A stretch of DNA of 64,000 bases from Lacinutrix himadriensis. Its GTDB lineage: Bacteria > Bacteroidota > Bacteroidia > Flavobacteriales > Flavobacteriaceae. Shown piece after piece: positions 61,662 through 64,000 of the stretch. Made by a program: the position numbers and the translations under genes. Where the stretch lies: contig NZ_LIQI01000005.1 in NCBI RefSeq assembly GCF_001418105.1, positions 1 through 64,000 on the forward strand, given 5' to 3'. Within the stretch, counting starts at the first letter, position 1, and every line of letters begins with the position of its first letter. The notes below the pieces were generated by a model. The model searched no databases. It saw only the letters and a list, made by a program, of their open reading frames with translations, and had not been told where the DNA came from.

Positions 61662-62979
61662 CAAAACACATATTGTTTTAACCCTAATAGTAAGCCTTAC
61701 CTTTATTTTATTAAATAGCTGTACCTCGGATGATGATGCAGCTACCTCAGAAAATCTAGGTGAAATAGATGCTATTACTACATTTGGTGGAACAAAAAAC
61801 GAAAGCGCACAATCGGTTGTAAGCACACAAGATGGAGGTTATGCTGTACTTGGTCACACCCAAAGTATGGACTTTGACATCACAGATAAACCAAATGAAA
61901 GCTATGATTATTGGGTTTTAAAATTTGATGCGGAAAACCTATTACAATGGAACAAAACCTATGGAGGTACTGGAGATGACAGAGGAAACACCATTATTCA
62001 AACTACAGATGGAGGTTTTGCAATTTTAGGACAAAGTGCCAGTAATGATGAAGATGTAACCCAAAATAGCGGCGCAAAAGATTACTGGCTAACAAAACTA
62101 GATGCCGTTGGGAATATTATTTGGGAAAAATCTTTTGGATATTCAGGAGTAGATGTTGGTATTTCACTATTGCAAACCAATGACAATGGCTACTTTATAA
62201 CTGGGATTCTCGATGTTTCGGCTTCTGGTGGAGCTGGAAACACAAAACATGCAGGAGGCGATTATTGGGCCATTAAATTAGATGCAACTGGAAATACATT
62301 ATGGAGTAAGTATTATGGAGGATCTTATACCGATACACCTCATGATGCCCTTGAAACCAATGATGGTTACATTATTGTTGGTTCTTCAGATAGTGATGAT
62401 GTAGATATTAATAACAACAAAGGAACGTATGACTTTTGGGTTGTAAAAATAGACACCACAGGAAATATTATTTGGGAAAAATCTTTTGGTGGATCGGGAA
62501 TTGATGAAGCTTGGGCCATCACAAATACGAATGATGGAAACTACCTGGTAGTTGGTGATACCAGAAGTAATGACCAAGATGTTAGCAATTTACTTGGAGC
62601 TGCAGATCTATGGATTATAAAAATATCTCCTGATGGGGATTTAATCTGGGAAAAAACAATGGGTGGATCCAGTTTTGATGCTGGTCGTTCTATCTCAAAA
62701 ACACAAGACAATGGTTTTATAATTTCTGGAAGTTCCAGAAGTGTTGACGGCGACTTAAATGCGAACAATGGTCAAAATGATGCTTGGGTTTTTAAAATAG
62801 ATAACAATGCGAATATAAGTTGGCAAAAAACAGTTGGTGGTACAAACATAGATTTTGCTTATGATGCAATACAACTACAAAACCAATCTTTTGTTGCTGT
62901 TGGAGAATCTAGTAGTGATGACGCAGATTTAACAAATAATAAAGGTTTCACAGACCTGCTAATAATAAAAATAAAATAA
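61654..62979 (+). CDS. Seven-repeat propeller-like lipoprotein (GTG start)
   Basis: 441 residues. Translation starts at GTG (61654), overlapping the preceding stop by 8 bp, which suggests coupling. Lipobox ILLNSC (Cys23). From about residue 40 to the end, seven repeats of about 53-58 residues occur, each with a GG-x-D/N start, a T-DGGY-x-x-x-G strand and an end such as YWLTKLDAVGNIIWEKSF. The count of seven suggests a seven-bladed beta propeller. No enzymatic motif. Extracytoplasmic; function unknown. Linked to the MbnP-like gene 2 bp downstream. Confidence 0.85.
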   Translation: MNNKTHIVLTLIVSLTFILLNSCTSDDDAATSENLGEIDAITTFGGTKNESAQSVVSTQDGGYAVLGHTQSMDFDITDKPNESYDYWVLKFDAENLLQWNKTYGGTGDDRGNTIIQTTDGGFAILGQSASNDEDVTQNSGAKDYWLTKLDAVGNIIWEKSFGYSGVDVGISLLQTNDNGYFITGILDVSASGGAGNTKHAGGDYWAIKLDATGNTLWSKYYGGSYTDTPHDALETNDGYIIVGSSDSDDVDINNNKGTYDFWVVKIDTTGNIIWEKSFGGSGIDEAWAITNTNDGNYLVVGDTRSNDQDVSNLLGAADLWIIKISPDGDLIWEKTMGGSSFDAGRSISKTQDNGFIISGSSRSVDGDLNANNGQNDAWVFKIDNNANISWQKTVGGTNIDFAYDAIQLQNQSFVAVGESSSDDADLTNNKGFTDLLIIKIK

Positions 62980-62981
62980 TT

Positions 62982-63755
62982 ATGAAAAAGATTTTAGCGC
63001 TAGCTTTCTTCTCTATTTTATGCTTTTCATGTGCGGAAGACACAGATGATAATATAAGTAAAAATGTTTCCGCAGCATTTAAATTTACACATAGCTGGAA
63101 CGATACACCAGTTACAAATTCCGACTTCAATAGCATCCAATTCACGAATGCTAATGGGGAAGAAATGAGTATCGAAAAATTACGTTATTTGGTCTCTAAC
63201 ATTAGATTTGAAAAAGCAAACGGAGAAATACAAAACACCAGTGGTTATTTTCTAATAGATGTAACTAATGATGTCAATTTATTTTTTCAACCGTATACAC
63301 CAATCCCAAAAGGAGAATACACCAATGTTATTTTTACATTTGGATTTAATAACGAAGACAATTATAGCGAAACGTACACCGATTTAAATTCAGAATCTTG
63401 GAACGTTCCAGACATGCTTGGTGGTGGCTATCACTACATGCAATTGGAAGGTAAATTTATAGACAATACAGCTACCGAAACAGGTTATGCATATCACGCC
63501 ATTAGAGCTGTAGATAATTCAGATCCTGATAATTTACTTTTTCAAGATACCTTTATCGATGTAGAATTAGGTCCGGTTTCCATAACAAAAGACCTAACTT
63601 TTAATATAAATATGAATATTGCCGAATGGTTTAAAAACCCGAATTTATGGGATTTAAATACATTACACAATATGATGATGCCAAATTTTAATGCACAAGT
63701 AATGATGTTTCAAAACGGACAAAATGTATTTTCTTTGACTGAAATTTCAGAATAA
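62982..63755 (+). CDS. MbnP-like copper-associated lipoprotein
   Basis: 257 residues. Lipobox CFSC (Cys17). The mature part follows the MbnP family: KFTHSWNDTPV, SIQFTNANGEEMSIEKLRYL with NIRFEKANGE, GEYTNVIFTFGFNN, GGGYHYMQLEGKFIDN, and NINMNIAEWFKNPNLWDLN near the end. In the studied methanotroph system MbnP binds copper and carries a Trp converted to kynurenine by the di-haem enzyme MbnH. Four Trp occur here (in HSWND, ESWNVP, AEWFK and NLWDL), so a modifiable residue may exist. The next gene encodes an MbnH/MauG-like protein. Family call good; copper binding is inferred. Confidence 0.86.
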   Translation: MKKILALAFFSILCFSCAEDTDDNISKNVSAAFKFTHSWNDTPVTNSDFNSIQFTNANGEEMSIEKLRYLVSNIRFEKANGEIQNTSGYFLIDVTNDVNLFFQPYTPIPKGEYTNVIFTFGFNNEDNYSETYTDLNSESWNVPDMLGGGYHYMQLEGKFIDNTATETGYAYHAIRAVDNSDPDNLLFQDTFIDVELGPVSITKDLTFNINMNIAEWFKNPNLWDLNTLHNMMMPNFNAQVMMFQNGQNVFSLTEISE

Positions 63756-63757
63756 AA

Positions 63758-64000
63758 ATGAAGCATCGGTTTATATATAGTATTCTTTTCGTGTTCTGTT
63801 TGTCTTGTTCTAATGAGCCTTCAGACCTAAACATATATATACCAACACCTAGTCCGTTACAAATTCCGCAAGTATTCGAAGACCGTATTATTCCTCCAGT
63901 AATTCCAATAAATAATCCGCAAACGGAGGAAGGAATCGCGCTAGGAAAAAAACTTTTTTTCGACCCTATTTTATCCGCAGACAATACGCAAGCATGTGCC
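63758..64000 (+). CDS. MauG/MbnH-like di-haem cytochrome c peroxidase family protein (partial)
   Basis: The first 81 codons are in the window. Lipobox FCLSC (Cys17), a Pro-rich stretch (YIPTPSPLQIPQVF, IIPPVIPINNP) and then EEGIALGKKLFFDPILSADN with TQACA at the window edge. This is the start of the first haem-c region of the cytochrome c peroxidase/MauG family (the next residues expected are SCH of CxxCH). Placement directly after the MbnP-like gene (2 bp) supports the MbnH-like partner role. Completeness and haem count cannot be seen here. Confidence 0.85.
   Translation, partial: MKHRFIYSILFVFCLSCSNEPSDLNIYIPTPSPLQIPQVFEDRIIPPVIPINNPQTEEGIALGKKLFFDPILSADNTQACA

Noticed and set aside
1-64000. 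tRNA, rRNA or prophage
   Set aside because: No tRNA cloverleaf with CCA end, no rRNA segment, and no phage structural, integrase or transposase genes were recognised on either strand.

Overview
The window looks like chromosome of a marine Bacteroidota bacterium, most likely Flavobacteriaceae. The evidence is low G+C, a PorP/SprF-family gene and a giant type IX secretion (T9SS) cargo with a C-terminal gliding/T9SS sorting domain, many Bacteroidota-type lipoproteins, an S46 dipeptidyl-peptidase, SdhCAB in the Bacteroidota layout, and several upstream regions carrying TAnnTTTG promoter motifs. No rRNA, tRNA, insertion sequence, prophage or CRISPR array was recognised. Genes are mostly short operons on both strands.

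Layout. 1-5928: partial PorP/SprF gene and a 1921-residue T9SS cargo built from tandem repeats. 6165-9105: aldo-keto reductase (Tas-like), OmpA-type lipoprotein, exonuclease III. 9239-12660: one large outer-membrane gene split by a single-base frameshift. 12718-20635: divalent-metal efflux operon (His-rich small protein, CzcA-TolC fusion, CzcB adaptor, P1B-4 ATPase). 20772-30374: housekeeping and unknown genes (glyS, comF, omega-amidase, methionine aminotransferase, coiled-coil proteins). 30634-38586: DPP11-type S46 peptidase, LytS/LytTR-like two-component pair, thioredoxin-fold proteins and a vitamin K-dependent gamma-carboxylase homologue. 38649-44945: membrane MutS-like ATPase, M28 peptidase, sdhCAB. 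45045-50286: unknown lipoprotein, sortilin-like propeller protein, Xaa-Pro aminopeptidase.

50287-53545 is the least ordinary part. A divergent pair (aspartokinase and an ACT-domain putative regulator) is bracketed by two arrays of GTTGGTG/CACCAAC hairpins. The hairpins alternate in orientation and pair up around roughly 40-60 bp spacers, like the REPIN/BIME architecture known from other bacteria. Some copies carry compensatory stem changes. Both arrays lie in convergent intergenic regions.

53546-60112: small secreted proteins, an AhpD-like protein, a 34-residue zinc-ribbon microprotein, an AraC regulator, a BrnQ transporter, an alpha/beta hydrolase, two tandem zinc-ribbon paralogues and thiL. 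60300-64000: four co-directional lipoprotein genes (LVIVD protein, seven-repeat propeller protein, MbnP-like protein, partial MauG/MbnH-like di-haem protein), probably one operon with a copper or protein-oxidation theme.

All functional calls come from reading motifs by eye. No database search was run.
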